Notes: a model not told the origin generated them from the letters alone. A stretch of DNA of 37,921 nucleotides from Candidatus Hydrogenedentota bacterium (GCA_020849535.1 JADLGB010000015.1:1-37921), one strand, 5' to 3'. Shown: positions 24,661 to 36,675, numbered from the stretch's first letter. Made by a program: numbers and translations.

Positions 24661-25719
24661 GTGCAGACACAGGAGCCTATGCTGAACCTGTACGAACAAA
24701 TCGTGAATAGTCTGAATAGCGGCGTGATCGCCATCGACCGGGATGGCCAAGTGATCCTCGCGAACCCCGCCGCGGCCAGTTATCTGGATATCGCCCCGCA
24801 CGAATTGCAGGCCGGCATCCTGCTGGCCTCGGTACCGAACGCAGGTCCTTTGGCGGCGGTGCTGCACGAAGTCATGAAATCCGGCGAGTCCATTTCGCGC
24901 CACGAGATCACGCTTCCACTGCCAAGCGGCGTCGTGAAGCAAATCGGTCTCAGCGCGTCCGTTCACGAGGGGCCGGAACCGATCAACGGCGTTATCGTGC
25001 TGTTCACGGACATGACGGAAAGAATGCGCCTCGAGCGTTCCGCCGAACTGAACCGCCAACTGGCCGCGTTGGGCGAACTGACCGCGGGCGTTGTACACGA
25101 ACTGCGCAATCCGGTGAGTGTCATCAGCGGCATGGCGGAACTCCTCATCCGCAAGCTGGACCCCGCCGACGAACGGCTGGGCGCCGCGAATACAATCCTG
25201 AGGGAAGCGGCGGCGCTTGAGAAGTCCATTTCCCAGTTCCTCGGTTTCGCGCGGCCGTTTGAATTGCAGAAGGCCCGATGCACCCCCGCGGCCATCATCG
25301 ACCGAACGGTTCAGTTGTGCCGCCGCCGTGCCGAGCACAAAGGCGTCACGCTGGAAGCCACGCGTGCACCCGACTTGGCGTTGCATGCCGACATGTACCG
25401 CGTGGCACAGGCCCTGTCGAACATCATCAACAATGCGATAGAGGCCGTGTCGCGCGGCGGCTGGGTACGCATCAATACCGCGCTGGACGAAAGCCACTTG
25501 GTCTTCACCATCCTCGACGACGGACCAGGTATTCACCTCACCGCGGGAGAAGACCTCTTCGCGCCGTTCTTCACCAAGAAAGAAGCGGGAACGGGATTGG
25601 GCCTGACCATCGCCCACCGGATCATCGCCGCGCACGAGGGGTCCATCTCGTACGGCAATCGGACCGAAGGGGGTGCCTGCTTCACGGTCCGGCTTCCGAT
25701 CAAGAATCCCGTCCGGTAG
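24661..25719 (+). CDS. Soluble PAS-domain sensor histidine kinase
   Basis: 352 residues from a GTG at 24661 with GGGAG six bases upstream; an ATG seven codons later is the alternative. There is no membrane segment. A PAS domain covers about 10-122 (LNSGVIAIDRDGQVILANPA, closing VIVLFTDMTERM). The HisKA H-box is GELTAGVVHELRNPVS with His146. The ATPase domain has the N-box NIINNAIEAV, DDGPGI and GTGLGLTIAH. This is the NtrB-like architecture that often signals to sigma-54 activators. No response regulator is adjacent, so its partner lies elsewhere. Confidence 0.92.
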   Translation: MQTQEPMLNLYEQIVNSLNSGVIAIDRDGQVILANPAAASYLDIAPHELQAGILLASVPNAGPLAAVLHEVMKSGESISRHEITLPLPSGVVKQIGLSASVHEGPEPINGVIVLFTDMTERMRLERSAELNRQLAALGELTAGVVHELRNPVSVISGMAELLIRKLDPADERLGAANTILREAAALEKSISQFLGFARPFELQKARCTPAAIIDRTVQLCRRRAEHKGVTLEATRAPDLALHADMYRVAQALSNIINNAIEAVSRGGWVRINTALDESHLVFTILDDGPGIHLTAGEDLFAPFFTKKEAGTGLGLTIAHRIIAAHEGSISYGNRTEGGACFTVRLPIKNPVR

Positions 25720-25729
25720 GCCACACGCA

Positions 25730-26455
25730 TCAAGCGTTGTGGATTGACTCCAGGATCTCCGGCAAGGCAGAGATGTCCGGTATTCTCAGGTCCGGCACAT
25801 ACGCAGGACCATCGTGCGTCCGGCCCTCGTAAATGCTGTCCACGAGCACGGCGCTCATACCCACGGAATGCGCGCCGCAGACGTCCCGATGCGGCTTATC
25901 CCCAACGTACCACGCGCGCGCGGGATCCAGCTTCATAGACTCGAGCGCGTGGCGGAAGATGGAGGGATCGGGTTTGTTCATCCCGAATTCCGCCGAGAAG
26001 ACCATGAATTCAAACAGGTCGAGGATCCCGCCTTCGCGAAACAAGCGCCGGTGACTATCGCTCACCATCAGCGTGTTGGAGATAAGCCCAATCCGGAAAC
26101 CCATCGCGCGGAGGCGCTCCAACGTCGGGCGGACAAAACCGTAGAGGGGGCGAACTTCCCAGTCGGAAAGCACGGCGTACCAGCGCTCCACATTCGCAGG
26201 CGACGGCTCGGCGGGAAGTCTCTCGAGCCACATCCGGATGATGGGCCGGGGGTCCATTGCCGGCCGGGGTTGCGGCAGGGCCTCGTACGCCTTAAGTATC
26301 GCACGCGAAAGACCCAGGAACCATTCGACCGGTGCCCCGTCCGGCAAGCCATTGGGATACGACTTGTCAAACCCGGAATCGTCCCACATGTCCGCCGACT
26401 CCAGCAAGACACCACCCATGTCGAACAAAACGGCCTCAGGGACGGTCAATCGCAC
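25730..26455 (-). CDS. HAD-superfamily hydrolase
   Basis: 241 residues from a GTG at 26455, seven bases after GAGGAG. This places motif I, AVLFDMGGVL, near the N terminus as expected. A TTG at 26512 with AGGAGG five bases upstream would add 19 residues and cannot be excluded. Motif II is IGLISNT, motif III is the Lys of FGMNKPDPSIF, and motif IV is YVGDKPHRDVCGAHSVGM. Gly replaces the second Asp in motif I (D-M-G-G), as in the YihX-type branch. A helical cap of about 110 residues separates motifs I and II. It probably dephosphorylates a small metabolite, substrate unknown. It converges with the histidine kinase gene. Confidence 0.85.
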   Translation of the reverse strand: MRLTVPEAVLFDMGGVLLESADMWDDSGFDKSYPNGLPDGAPVEWFLGLSRAILKAYEALPQPRPAMDPRPIIRMWLERLPAEPSPANVERWYAVLSDWEVRPLYGFVRPTLERLRAMGFRIGLISNTLMVSDSHRRLFREGGILDLFEFMVFSAEFGMNKPDPSIFRHALESMKLDPARAWYVGDKPHRDVCGAHSVGMSAVLVDSIYEGRTHDGPAYVPDLRIPDISALPEILESIHNA

Positions 26456-26588
26456 GAAAACACTCCTCAATAACGCCCGGTTTTCCTTGATGCTGGGGAT
26501 ATCGGCGGCCAAACAAGCCTCCTACTCCCTGCGGGAAAGGCGCTATTGAAGCATGGCGGGCCGGTGGAAATAAAGTGACGGGAAACAC

Positions 26589-26617
26589 TTGACCTGCGGG
26601 GGCTTGTGCATTATTGT
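26589..26617 (+). promoter_or_regulatory. Putative promoter of the small lipoprotein gene
   Basis: TTGACC (26589-26594, five of six), a 17-base spacer and TATTGT (26612-26617, four of six). The leader is about 20 bases and carries a GGAGGGAGAAGG ribosome site. Confidence 0.5.
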
Positions 26618-26644
26618 ATAGCCAAGCGTAGGAGGGAGAAGGTG

Positions 26645-26971
26645 ATGGGGACTTTCCGAGCGGTTGCCGTGCCCTTGAGCATCCTGGTTGTGGGGGCCCT
26701 TTTTCAGGGATGCAACACTCTTCAATCGGTCACGAATCTTGCCAACTCCATAGTCAGCACCGCGGCCAATACGGCGGTGAAGGCGGTCAGCCCCAGCACC
26801 TATTACGACAAGAACGAGGAGTATAGCTCCCGCGGCAAGCTCGATCACAAGCGCGGGGCGCTGAATAGCCGGAGCACCGCAGTCAAGTCGCGCAGCAAGT
26901 CCGATCACGGCACGAAAAAGAATCCTCCCATCGGCATGCCGTACCGCTCGCGTTACTACCAGGGGGACTAA
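26645..26971 (+). CDS. Small basic lipoprotein, function unknown
   Basis: 108 residues from the ATG at 26645 (GGAGGGAGAAGG upstream). A signal peptide ends in the lipobox ALFQGC, Cys near 23. The mature part begins with an Ala/Thr/Val helix (NLANSIVSTAANTAVKAV) that could lie on a membrane. It continues as a low-complexity tail rich in Lys, Arg, Ser and Tyr (about 50-108) that is likely disordered. The basic tail could bind peptidoglycan or anionic polymers, but this is speculation. It is a monocistronic gene, convergent with the pseudopilin gene. Confidence 0.7.
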   Translation: MGTFRAVAVPLSILVVGALFQGCNTLQSVTNLANSIVSTAANTAVKAVSPSTYYDKNEEYSSRGKLDHKRGALNSRSTAVKSRSKSDHGTKKNPPIGMPYRSRYYQGD

Positions 26972-26992
26972 GACACTCCTGTCGGCATTGCC

Positions 26993-27982
26993 TCACCCCA
27001 GCCCGTGATGGCTATTCTCTTTGATGATCTGCAGATCGTTTACGAGAGGCCACGGCCCTGGGTACCGAAGAAATACCACGTGACCGTCCATGTACAGGAC
27101 ATTGCTGCCACCCGGAACATGGTTGAAGACGATCCCCCCCGCCGCGCTGTCGGCGAATTCCTCACTGCCGAAGGTATCCCACATGACAGCGATAGCGCTC
27201 TCGGCTGAGACGGACGCGGCCGGATTGTTGATGTCCGTCACCGTGAATCGCTCGATTCCTCTTCGCAAACGCCGTACCGTGTCGCTGCTGGCAGTGCCGG
27301 CCGCGGCCGGAGGCGCGGGGACCCAAACCGGCCAGGGGCTTAGTGCCAAGGGCAGGTCCACGGTGTAGTCCTTCAATCTCACGGTGCCCAGACCCGCGAC
27401 AGCGACATCGCCCACCGCGGGACAAGTGGTCTTGGCGCTCCAGATGCCGCAGTACTCCTGTGCATTCTGCGCGATGTAACCCTTGTACATGTACGAGCGG
27501 GCCAACTCGGCGCCTGCAAAATAGTCGAAAGACACCGCGTCACCGGCATCCAAGGCCGCATCCTGCCATCCCGAGAAATCGATGGCGCCCAATGGCACCC
27601 TGGTGCCGACACTGGTCCAGCCTGGATCACCGCCAACGTCGGAGGGACACCGCGCAATGTCCAAGTCAGGCAGGTACTCCGGATAGACAGCGGCGGCCTG
27701 CGGCGCCTCGAACAGCGCCGAGGAAAAGGAGTCGGCACGCACGCTTCCATAGGGTGCGGCGGGAGGGAAGAAGCCGTTCGATTCCCCGGAGAACAGGGCG
27801 AACACGGTCCCGAACTGCTTCAGATTATTCTGGCAACTCGCGCGCCGCGCCGCTTCCCGGGCACGTGCCAAGGCGGGCAGAAGAATGGCGGCCAGGATCG
27901 CCAGGATCGCAATCACGACGAGCAATTCGATCAGGGTGAAACCGCGCCGGGCGGGCGCATGACGACGCAACGCCTGTTGCAC
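26993..27982 (-). CDS. Prepilin-type pseudopilin-like protein with an H-X10-DG motif
   Basis: 329 residues from a GTG at 27982. The type IV prepilin leader is clear: short basic leader, cleavage between Gly and Phe in [15 protein letters not shown], Glu at +5, and a long hydrophobic helix. The secreted domain carries a run of aromatic and Gly-rich strands. It ends with [18 protein letters not shown], a variant of the H-X9-DG box that marks an abundant family in Planctomycetes, Lentisphaerae and relatives. It is probably exported and assembled by a type II secretion or type IV pilus machine, not encoded here. The GTG lies one base after the stop of the PPK2 gene, so translation is probably coupled. 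Confidence 0.88.
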   Translation of the reverse strand: MQQALRRHAPARRGFTLIELLVVIAILAILAAILLPALARAREAARRASCQNNLKQFGTVFALFSGESNGFFPPAAPYGSVRADSFSSALFEAPQAAAVYPEYLPDLDIARCPSDVGGDPGWTSVGTRVPLGAIDFSGWQDAALDAGDAVSFDYFAGAELARSYMYKGYIAQNAQEYCGIWSAKTTCPAVGDVAVAGLGTVRLKDYTVDLPLALSPWPVWVPAPPAAAGTASSDTVRRLRRGIERFTVTDINNPAASVSAESAIAVMWDTFGSEEFADSAAGGIVFNHVPGGSNVLYMDGHVVFLRYPGPWPLVNDLQIIKENSHHGLG

Positions 27983-27983
27983 G

Positions 27984-29459
27984 CTATTCAGCCGCCTTCA
28001 GCGCTGCTGAAAGACGCTCCGTCATGGTTTCGAGGGTCTTGACCCTGGCGTATCGTTTGTCGTTGCCCTCGATGATGATCCACGGGGCGTGCGGCGTTGA
28101 GGTGTGCTCGATCATGTCTGACACGGGATCCCAGTAGTCCTCCCACTTTTCGCGGTTTCGCCAATCTTCATCGGTGAGTTTCCAGCGCTTGTGCGGTTGC
28201 GCCTCGCGCTCCTTGAACCGCTGCAACTGCTCGTCCTTGGATATATGCAGATAGAACTTCACGAGTACCGTGCCAAATTCCACGAGCTGCTGTTCGTATT
28301 CATTGATTTCACGGTACGCGCGCTCCCATTCATCGGGCTTGGCGAACCCTTCCACGCGCTCCACGAGCACCCGGCCGTACCAGCTTCGGTCGAAGATGAC
28401 GAAATGGCCGGCCTTGGGCAGGGCCCGCCAGAATCGCCACAGGTAGTGCCGGCGCTTCTCCTCGCCATGAGGGGCCGCGGTCGGGACCACTTCGTAGCCT
28501 CGGGGATCGAGGCCGCGCGTCAACCTGCGAATGTTGCCGCCCTTCCCGGAGGCGTCCCACCCTTCATACACGATCACTACCGGCAATCGCTGGAAGTAGC
28601 ATCGGTGCTGCAGCCTGCGGATTTCTTCCTGCAGTCGCGGCAGGGCCTCTTCGTATTCATTCTTGTCGAGCTTGGCGGAAAGGTCCGCGCGATCAAGGGG
28701 GCTTGTCCGCCGGGGCGGTTGCACGATTGACGTGGAAGCTCGCGCATCGCCGCGAGCGAGGGCCTTCTTGAGGGCCGCACAGAGGGTTTCGGCCACCTTC
28801 ACTTGGGCGAAACGCTCATCGGTGGCGGGGACGATTGTCCACGGCGCGTATGCGGTCGAGGTTTCCCGCAGCATGTCTTCCGCGGCGTTATAGTACTCCT
28901 CGTAAAGCTTGTGGCGGCGGCGCTCGCCCTTGCCCACCTTCCAGGCAAAGGCCGGGTCCTTGGCCATCCGCTTGAAGCGCTTGGCCTGTTCCTTTCGCGA
29001 TATGTGAAAGAAGAACTTCACTACGACGGCGCCGTCGTCCTCGAGCTGTCGCTCGAACGTCCGAATGCGCTCGAATGCCTGGCGGAGTCCCCCTTCGGAA
29101 ACGCCGTCTTCCACACGCTCATCCACGACCTGCCGGTACCAGCTATGATTGTAGATGGCAATCGTGCCGCGCCCCGGGGCCGTCAGCCAGAACCGCCAGA
29201 GCGCGGGCCGCATGCGTTCCTCCTCGGTAGGTTTCTGCATGTTGTGGACTTTGTATCCGCGTGGGTCCAGCGGCTGAAGCAGCCGGTTCAGCACGGAACC
29301 TTTACCGGCGGCGTCCCACCCTTCAAACACGACCAGAACGGGGTACCCATCCGGTTGAAGGTCGCGCTGCAACTGGGAGATTTCCAGATCGAGGCGCTCC
29401 AGAATAGCCTTGCTCTCCGCCTTGTCCATTTTTGCCGTGAGGTCAACTGCTTCCAACAT
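27984..29459 (-). CDS. Two-domain PPK2, likely polyphosphate:AMP phosphotransferase
   Basis: 491 residues from the ATG at 29459, ten bases after AGGAGG; the longer frame overlaps the response regulator gene. Two PPK2 domains are fused. The N-terminal P-loop is [11 protein letters not shown] and the C-terminal one [11 protein letters not shown]. The lid/Walker B element is [16 protein letters not shown] in domain 1 and [15 protein letters not shown] in domain 2, so the Asp is present only in domain 2. From what I recall of characterised tandem PPK2 enzymes, the second domain is catalytic, which fits. The reaction is AMP plus polyphosphate to ADP. It follows the response regulator gene by 83 bases and precedes the pseudopilin gene. 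Confidence 0.9.
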   Translation of the reverse strand: MLEAVDLTAKMDKAESKAILERLDLEISQLQRDLQPDGYPVLVVFEGWDAAGKGSVLNRLLQPLDPRGYKVHNMQKPTEEERMRPALWRFWLTAPGRGTIAIYNHSWYRQVVDERVEDGVSEGGLRQAFERIRTFERQLEDDGAVVVKFFFHISRKEQAKRFKRMAKDPAFAWKVGKGERRRHKLYEEYYNAAEDMLRETSTAYAPWTIVPATDERFAQVKVAETLCAALKKALARGDARASTSIVQPPRRTSPLDRADLSAKLDKNEYEEALPRLQEEIRRLQHRCYFQRLPVVIVYEGWDASGKGGNIRRLTRGLDPRGYEVVPTAAPHGEEKRRHYLWRFWRALPKAGHFVIFDRSWYGRVLVERVEGFAKPDEWERAYREINEYEQQLVEFGTVLVKFYLHISKDEQLQRFKEREAQPHKRWKLTDEDWRNREKWEDYWDPVSDMIEHTSTPHAPWIIIEGNDKRYARVKTLETMTERLSAALKAAE

Positions 29460-29542
29460 ACGTTGCCGTGCCTCCTGTTTCCATGTAGACCATACCGCAC
29501 TCGGGGGGGAAGTGGATAATGCGTGCGCACGCCTCTTGACGC

Positions 29543-30136
29543 TCAGAGCAACTCCGGGTGAAACTTCGCCGTACATTCGGGGCACATTCCATGGCTGAAC
29601 GCCACGTCTGAATGACTGCAAAGATAGTCCTCGATACGCTGCCACGACTCCCTGTCGTCCTTTATTTTGTGGCAATACATGCAGATCGGCAGGATACCCT
29701 GGAGCGTCTCGATATGCGCGCAGGCCGCCTGTAGGCCTGCGATTTGCTCTACAAGCTCGCGTTCAAGCGACACGATGCGCGCACCGGCGTTGACTCGTGC
29801 CCTCAATTCATCGCGATCGAAAGGCTTGATAACATAGTCGTTGGCGCCGGAATCCAAACCTGCCACGATGTCCGATTTGTTGGCGCGCGCCGTGACCAGG
29901 ATGATGTACGGCGTCGACGCGCCGCAGATCTCGCGCACGCGCCGACAGACTTCCACGCCGTCCATGCCCGGCATCATCCAGTCCAAGAGGGCAAGCTGCG
30001 GCGCGTCGTACGCGGTGAGGCGTCCCAGTGCCTCGAGTCCGTCTGCAACCGCAGTGACATGATGTCCCCATTTGGTGAGAACACTTTCGAGCATGCGGCG
30101 CGAAGTCGCGTCATCCTCCGCAATGAGTATCTCCAC
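29543..30136 (-). CDS. Response regulator with a C-terminal cysteine-rich (CxxC...CPEC) tail
   Basis: 197 residues from a GTG at 30136. GGAGGG lies six bases before this GTG but directly abuts the ATG at 30142, so GTG is the better start. The receiver domain (about 1-120) has the acidic pocket IAEDD, the phospho-acceptor Asp in LLDWMMPGMDG, the Thr of LVTAR and the Lys of VIKPFD. A short coiled helix leads to LPICMYCHKIKDD...SHGMCPEC, a motif found at the ends of many PAS and receiver proteins; the four Cys may bind a metal. There is no DNA-binding domain. It sits 45 bases after the hybrid kinase and is a likely phosphorelay target. Confidence 0.9.
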   Translation of the reverse strand: MEILIAEDDATSRRMLESVLTKWGHHVTAVADGLEALGRLTAYDAPQLALLDWMMPGMDGVEVCRRVREICGASTPYIILVTARANKSDIVAGLDSGANDYVIKPFDRDELRARVNAGARIVSLERELVEQIAGLQAACAHIETLQGILPICMYCHKIKDDRESWQRIEDYLCSHSDVAFSHGMCPECTAKFHPELL

Positions 30137-30181
30137 GTTCATCCCTCCGTAGTGCCCGAATCCATGTCCGTGAACCGAGCG

Positions 30182-33395
<3,214 letters not shown>

Positions 33396-33409
<14 letters not shown>

Positions 33410-34004
33410 GTTCCGCCGTCTCCTTCGATCTCGTTTGGACGATGCGGGCAAGATCGAGCAATTGCGAACTGATCTTCAGACCGGCCTTCCGCGCAGACTC
33501 CGGGTTTATCTCAAAACGGATCTTATCCTCCTCCTTAACGAAGTTGATCGTACCTCCGTTTTCCGCGAATCCCTTGCTTTCGCCCACAGTCAGGGTATGA
33601 GTCTTGTCGAAGAAGTCTGACAGAGCGCCGATCTTGTCTGCGTTTGCGGCGGAGACGAAAACGATATGGCATTGCTTCAGGTCTTCCGCGTTGCCGGAGC
33701 GGTGGATTTCGATACGCCTCCGCAACACGGTCTTCTTCTTTGCCATCTCGTCCAATGTCTCCTTGAAGGGGTCTTCTCCAAGGATACCAATGCGGAACGC
33801 CGTATCCGCTTCCGGGAATGACTCAGCGGGCCACTCGACGAAACCGGCAAATTTGTATAGAAAAGCCGCCTTGACTTCGTACTCCCCGCGCGGCGCCGAA
33901 GCGCCCGCGCAAAGCAGCGCGATCAGGAAGCCGCCGCAGAGAGATCTGGCGCAGGCGCGCACAAACCGATTGGCGCACGCGGACGTTGGTTTCAGAACCG
34001 CCAT
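33396..34004 (-). CDS. YfiR-family (DUF4154) periplasmic regulatory protein
   Basis: 202 residues with an N-terminal signal peptide (hydrophobic core CGGFLIALLCAGASA, cleavage near 38). The YfiR/HmsC family shows in YEVKAAFLYKFAGFVEWP, then FRIGILGEDPF, CHIVFVSAANADKI, TLTVGESKGFAENGGTINFV and EINPESARKAGLKISSQLL. In Pseudomonas, YfiR sits in the periplasm and represses the CHASE8-containing diguanylate cyclase YfiN. Here the neighbour is a CHASE8 hybrid kinase, and the two genes overlap by 14 bases, so the kinase is the likely client. The start overlaps the end of the TonB-receptor remnant by 13 bases. Confidence 0.9.
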
Positions 34005-34402
34005 GCGATCTTCCCGTATGCGCCACGTTTCACTTCCGTGGGAATTGAGGGCAAGAAGCTTGTGTAGCTTTCCGTGTTGCCGTCGCCAACGATTGGGACG
34101 GCAAGGTGGACGGGAAGCGGCACCACCTCCAGGAAGGGGCGCCGGCGTTCCCTCTTTCGCAAATCCTCGTAGCGGTGGCGGCAGTCTGCGTTACCCAGCG
34201 CCTGCTCCTCGGACTTCTTGGAAACAGACGTCACCTGCAAGTTCATGGGGTCCTCAAAGCCCATTTCTGTCAGGTCTTCAGGCGGATTGACCTCGCTGCA
34301 CACAGAGGCTGGCTCATCCCCGTTCCCCGACGGCGCAATGCCCGCAAGCAGCGCGCATGCGCGCCAAATCCACTTCGGGCGAAGCGTCTGCTGTCCGATC
34401 AT
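33992..34402 (-). pseudogene. Internally deleted TonB-dependent receptor remnant (136 codons left)
   Basis: The frame from the ATG at 34402 starts with a signal-like segment (WIWRACALLAGIAPSGNG). It continues with EDLTEMGFEDPMNLQVTSVS, the usual entry to the plug of TonB receptors that accompany YfiR genes (L-x-x-L-S-x-E-x-L-M-N-I-x-V-T-S-V-S-K-K). After about 30 residues of poor similarity it ends with IPTEVKRGAYGKIAWRF, the last barrel strand with the required C-terminal Phe. A normal receptor has 650-800 residues, so nearly all plug and barrel are missing. The frame still reaches the natural stop and overlaps the YfiR start, so coupling of the downstream genes may be kept. Alternatively it is now a small exported peptide. 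Confidence 0.65.
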
Positions 34403-34909
34403 TAGCCTAGTCCCATGTCCTGGCGATGTGACACGCTCGCACCTGTCTTTTTCGCAAGGCCGCCGTTCGCTGCGCGGATTCGGAAGCACCCACAAGAGCT
34501 TTCGGTTCAATCCACTATAGCATGGCAGCACCACCAGCCCGTTGGGCCCCAATCCCTGGCGATTTACTCAGTAGCGGGCCGAGTTGAAACCGGGGCAGTT
34601 GCACGAATCAGTACTCGTAGAGAGCGCAGCACATCTTGGAAATCGCAATGGAGAGCGAACGTGCACCTGCAGTTCCCCTTGCGAGATGGTAGCCGCTCGG
34701 ATAAGTTCGGGAAAGCACAATTCATGGTGTCATAGGCTATTGTTTGGTAAATTCCGCCAAGCACGAAGTCGTACCCCTTCTCGCATACACAGTTAAAGTG
34801 CTGCGAATAAATGGCTTGCGACGTGATGGGGGGTTGGCACACTCCGTGCTTATACCAGTCGTGGCATCCGGTAACGCCGGGCCGCCGTCAGGAAGAGGAA
34901 GGAGTGACA
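34403..34909. other. Divergent intergenic region of 507 bases
   Basis: It lies between the leftward TonB-receptor remnant and the rightward PilZ/psp operon. It contains the sigma-54-like match at 34835-34850. A TATAGT (34514-34519, minus strand) has no good -35. An open frame at 34564-34842 on the minus strand has no start signal or recognisable product and I do not call it. The upstream half could hold activator sites for a sigma-54 promoter; none can be named. Confidence 0.5.
34835..34850 (+). promoter_or_regulatory. Sigma-54-like promoter match of the PilZ/psp operon
   Basis: TGGCAC (34835-34840), five bases, then GTGCT (34846-34850). The invariant GG (34836-34837) and GC (34848-34849) are separated by exactly 10 bases, as sigma-54 requires; the only change in the core is G for the first T of TTGC. 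A start near 34861 gives a leader of about 49 bases to the ATG at 34910. Enterobacterial psp operons are sigma-54 dependent, which supports the call. No PspF gene is in the window. Confidence 0.5.
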
Positions 34910-35365
34910 ATGTCCCAGGCGATTCAGCTTCACCCCCGAGGAGAGCAACGGAGATTCGCGCGAGTTGACAGCGAATTGCCTGTGAAGTTCCGATACGGGT
35001 CCACCGAAACCAGTGTCGCGGAAACGGCGGATATCTGCCGGGGTGGAGTTTGCATTCATTCGGGCCGGTATTTTCGCCCTGGAACTCGCCTTGTAGTGAG
35101 TCTCGCGGGCGATACGCCTGAACTCAACGCAGACGTGATTTGGTGCCGCCCCAGCCGGGAGTCAGGCGGATTCTGGATGGGTCTGCGGGTCGTGTATGAC
35201 GAAGCGGCCGTCTGGAGCACGATGTCTTCGCTCCTGCACCAGAGTCTGGAAACGAGCGGGGCTCTGGCGAGGCCTGGGTGCTTTGGCAACTGCGGCGAAA
35301 TCGGTATCGGCTGGTCCTACACGGAATCGTCAACGGTGCGGGACGAAGCCCCCCTACGCGCATGA
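34910..35365 (+). CDS. PilZ-domain protein
   Basis: 151 residues from the ATG at 34910 with AAGGAG upstream; the frame is open 33 codons further. The PilZ domain covers about 10-110. RRFARV matches the RxxxR part and ETADICRGGVCI the D/N-x-S-x-x-G part, with Cys in place of Ser. PGTRLVVSLA and ELNADVIWCRPSRESGGFWM complete the barrel. It may therefore bind cyclic di-GMP, with some doubt from the changed Ser. The last 40 or so residues are not recognised. It heads the psp-like operon, 58 bases before pspA, and may link second-messenger level to envelope stress. Confidence 0.85.
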   Translation: MSQAIQLHPRGEQRRFARVDSELPVKFRYGSTETSVAETADICRGGVCIHSGRYFRPGTRLVVSLAGDTPELNADVIWCRPSRESGGFWMGLRVVYDEAAVWSTMSSLLHQSLETSGALARPGCFGNCGEIGIGWSYTESSTVRDEAPLRA

Positions 35366-35423
35366 AAGCAGCTAACGCCGTGGCCTTGCGGCGGCGGTGA
35401 ACGTAACGATTGGAGGAGTAATC

Positions 35424-36101
35424 ATGGGCATCTTTACACGAGTTCGGGACATCATCAGCTCCAACATCAACGCCATGTTGGACAAGGCCGAAGACCCCGA
35501 GAAGCTGGTCAAACTGATGATTCGGGAAATGGAAGACACGCTGGTGGAGGTCAAAGCCTCGTGTGCCGGGGCCATGGCCACGAAAAAGAAGATCCAGCGC
35601 GAGGCCGAAGACGTGCGGCGCCGCGAGAAGGATTGGGGCGACAAGGCGCAACTGGCTGTCAACAAAGGCCGTGAAGACCTGGCCCGCGAGGCCCTGGTTG
35701 AACGCAAGCGCTACCGCGAACGCGCGGAAGCCATCGACCGCGAGCAGACCCAGTGCGATTCGCTTGTGGAGCAGTATCAGGCTGATATAATGCAGCTTGA
35801 AGAAAAACTCGCCATGGCTCGCGAGAAGCAGCGGGTCATGGTGCAGCGCCACGTGCATGCGACGCGCAAGAAGAAGGCCCAGGAGAACATCCGGCGCGCG
35901 GAAACGGCGGACACCATGGCGCGCTTCGAGACGTTTGAACAGCGTATCGACCGCATGGAGGCCGAGGCGGATCTGGTGAATCTCGGCGTGAAGAGTTCCT
36001 CGCTGGAGGAAGAGTTCCTCAAGCTGGCCGAGGACGAGGAAATCGAGAAAGAACTCGCGGAACTGAAGGCGCAGAAGGGCTCCGCCAACAACCCGGCATA
36101 A
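35424..36101 (+). CDS. pspA: PspA/Vipp1-family membrane-stress protein
   Basis: 225 residues from the ATG at 35424, which has GGAGGA upstream; an upstream GTG at 35397 has no such site. The amphipathic N-terminal helix MGIFTRVRDIISSNINAMLD is followed by the family block AEDPEKLVKLMIREMEDTLV. A long alpha-helical coiled-coil body runs to residue 170 or so, and an acidic tail helix follows. PspA-family proteins are ESCRT-III-like; they assemble on damaged inner membrane and help keep the proton gradient. The 2TM, PspB-like and PspC genes that follow fit a phage-shock operon. Confidence 0.93.
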   Translation: MGIFTRVRDIISSNINAMLDKAEDPEKLVKLMIREMEDTLVEVKASCAGAMATKKKIQREAEDVRRREKDWGDKAQLAVNKGREDLAREALVERKRYRERAEAIDREQTQCDSLVEQYQADIMQLEEKLAMAREKQRVMVQRHVHATRKKKAQENIRRAETADTMARFETFEQRIDRMEAEADLVNLGVKSSSLEEEFLKLAEDEEIEKELAELKAQKGSANNPA

Positions 36102-36168
36102 CCGGGATTGACACACAGCGTGGTTCGCTGAGATGGGCGCGCGCAGGGCGCGCGGGAGAGGAGACGTC

Positions 36169-36663
36169 ATGGCCGATAGGGAGACCGAAGAGATGTACAC
36201 CGTCGAAGAGGTGGAGTCGATTCTCCGGCGGGCTTTGAAGCGCCGACGCGACAACGGCGAAATCACGTATGCGGAACTGGCCGAGACGGCGCGCGAATTG
36301 GGCATCTCGAATGGCGAGTTGGAGTACGCGATTCGCGAGCAGGCTCAGCGAGGTTCCTATGAGGAGGCCTGCGAAGAGTGGAAGGCGCGGCGCAAACGGA
36401 AGTTTTACGAACACCTGCGCGCCTATTTGATCGTGAATGGATTCCTGTTTCTTCTCGACATCTTCGTTTCGGGCGGTGTGTGGTTCTACTACTGCCTGTT
36501 GGGCTGGGGCATCGGCCTTGCCTTTGACGCATCGAGCGCGTTCAACCCGAACCCAACCGAGGTCGAGCGCGGCGCGCGGAAGATCCTGCGCAAACAGGCC
36601 ATGGGCGCGCACCGCGGCTCCGAATACGATTTGGGCGGTCCTTGGCGCACCGCGAACCGTTAA
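36169..36663 (+). CDS. 2TM-domain membrane protein of the psp operon
   Basis: 164 residues from the ATG at 36169 (GGAGAGGAG upstream). A helical N-terminal part (YTVEEVESILRRALKRRRDN, then ITYAELAETARELGISNGEL and EYAIREQAQR) looks like a small recognition domain. A 2TM domain follows: basic RRKRKFYEHLRAYLIVNGFL, one helix pair with VWFYYCLLGWGIGLAFDA between short loops, and a basic C-terminal segment. The role is unknown. Its place between pspA and the PspB-like genes suggests that it anchors or regulates the complex at the inner membrane. Confidence 0.8.
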   Translation: MADRETEEMYTVEEVESILRRALKRRRDNGEITYAELAETARELGISNGELEYAIREQAQRGSYEEACEEWKARRKRKFYEHLRAYLIVNGFLFLLDIFVSGGVWFYYCLLGWGIGLAFDASSAFNPNPTEVERGARKILRKQAMGAHRGSEYDLGGPWRTANR

Positions 36664-36675
36664 GGAGGAGTGCCG

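Noticed and set aside
24451..25635. 394-codon minus-strand open frame opposite ksgA and the histidine kinase
   Set aside because: It crosses two certain genes on the other strand and has no family features.
34564..34842. 92-codon minus-strand frame in the psp upstream region
   Set aside because: No start signal and no recognisable sequence; it also covers the sigma-54-like site.
35124..36305. 393-codon minus-strand open frame opposite pspA
   Set aside because: PspA on the plus strand is certain; the antisense frame follows from its regular Glu/Lys codons.
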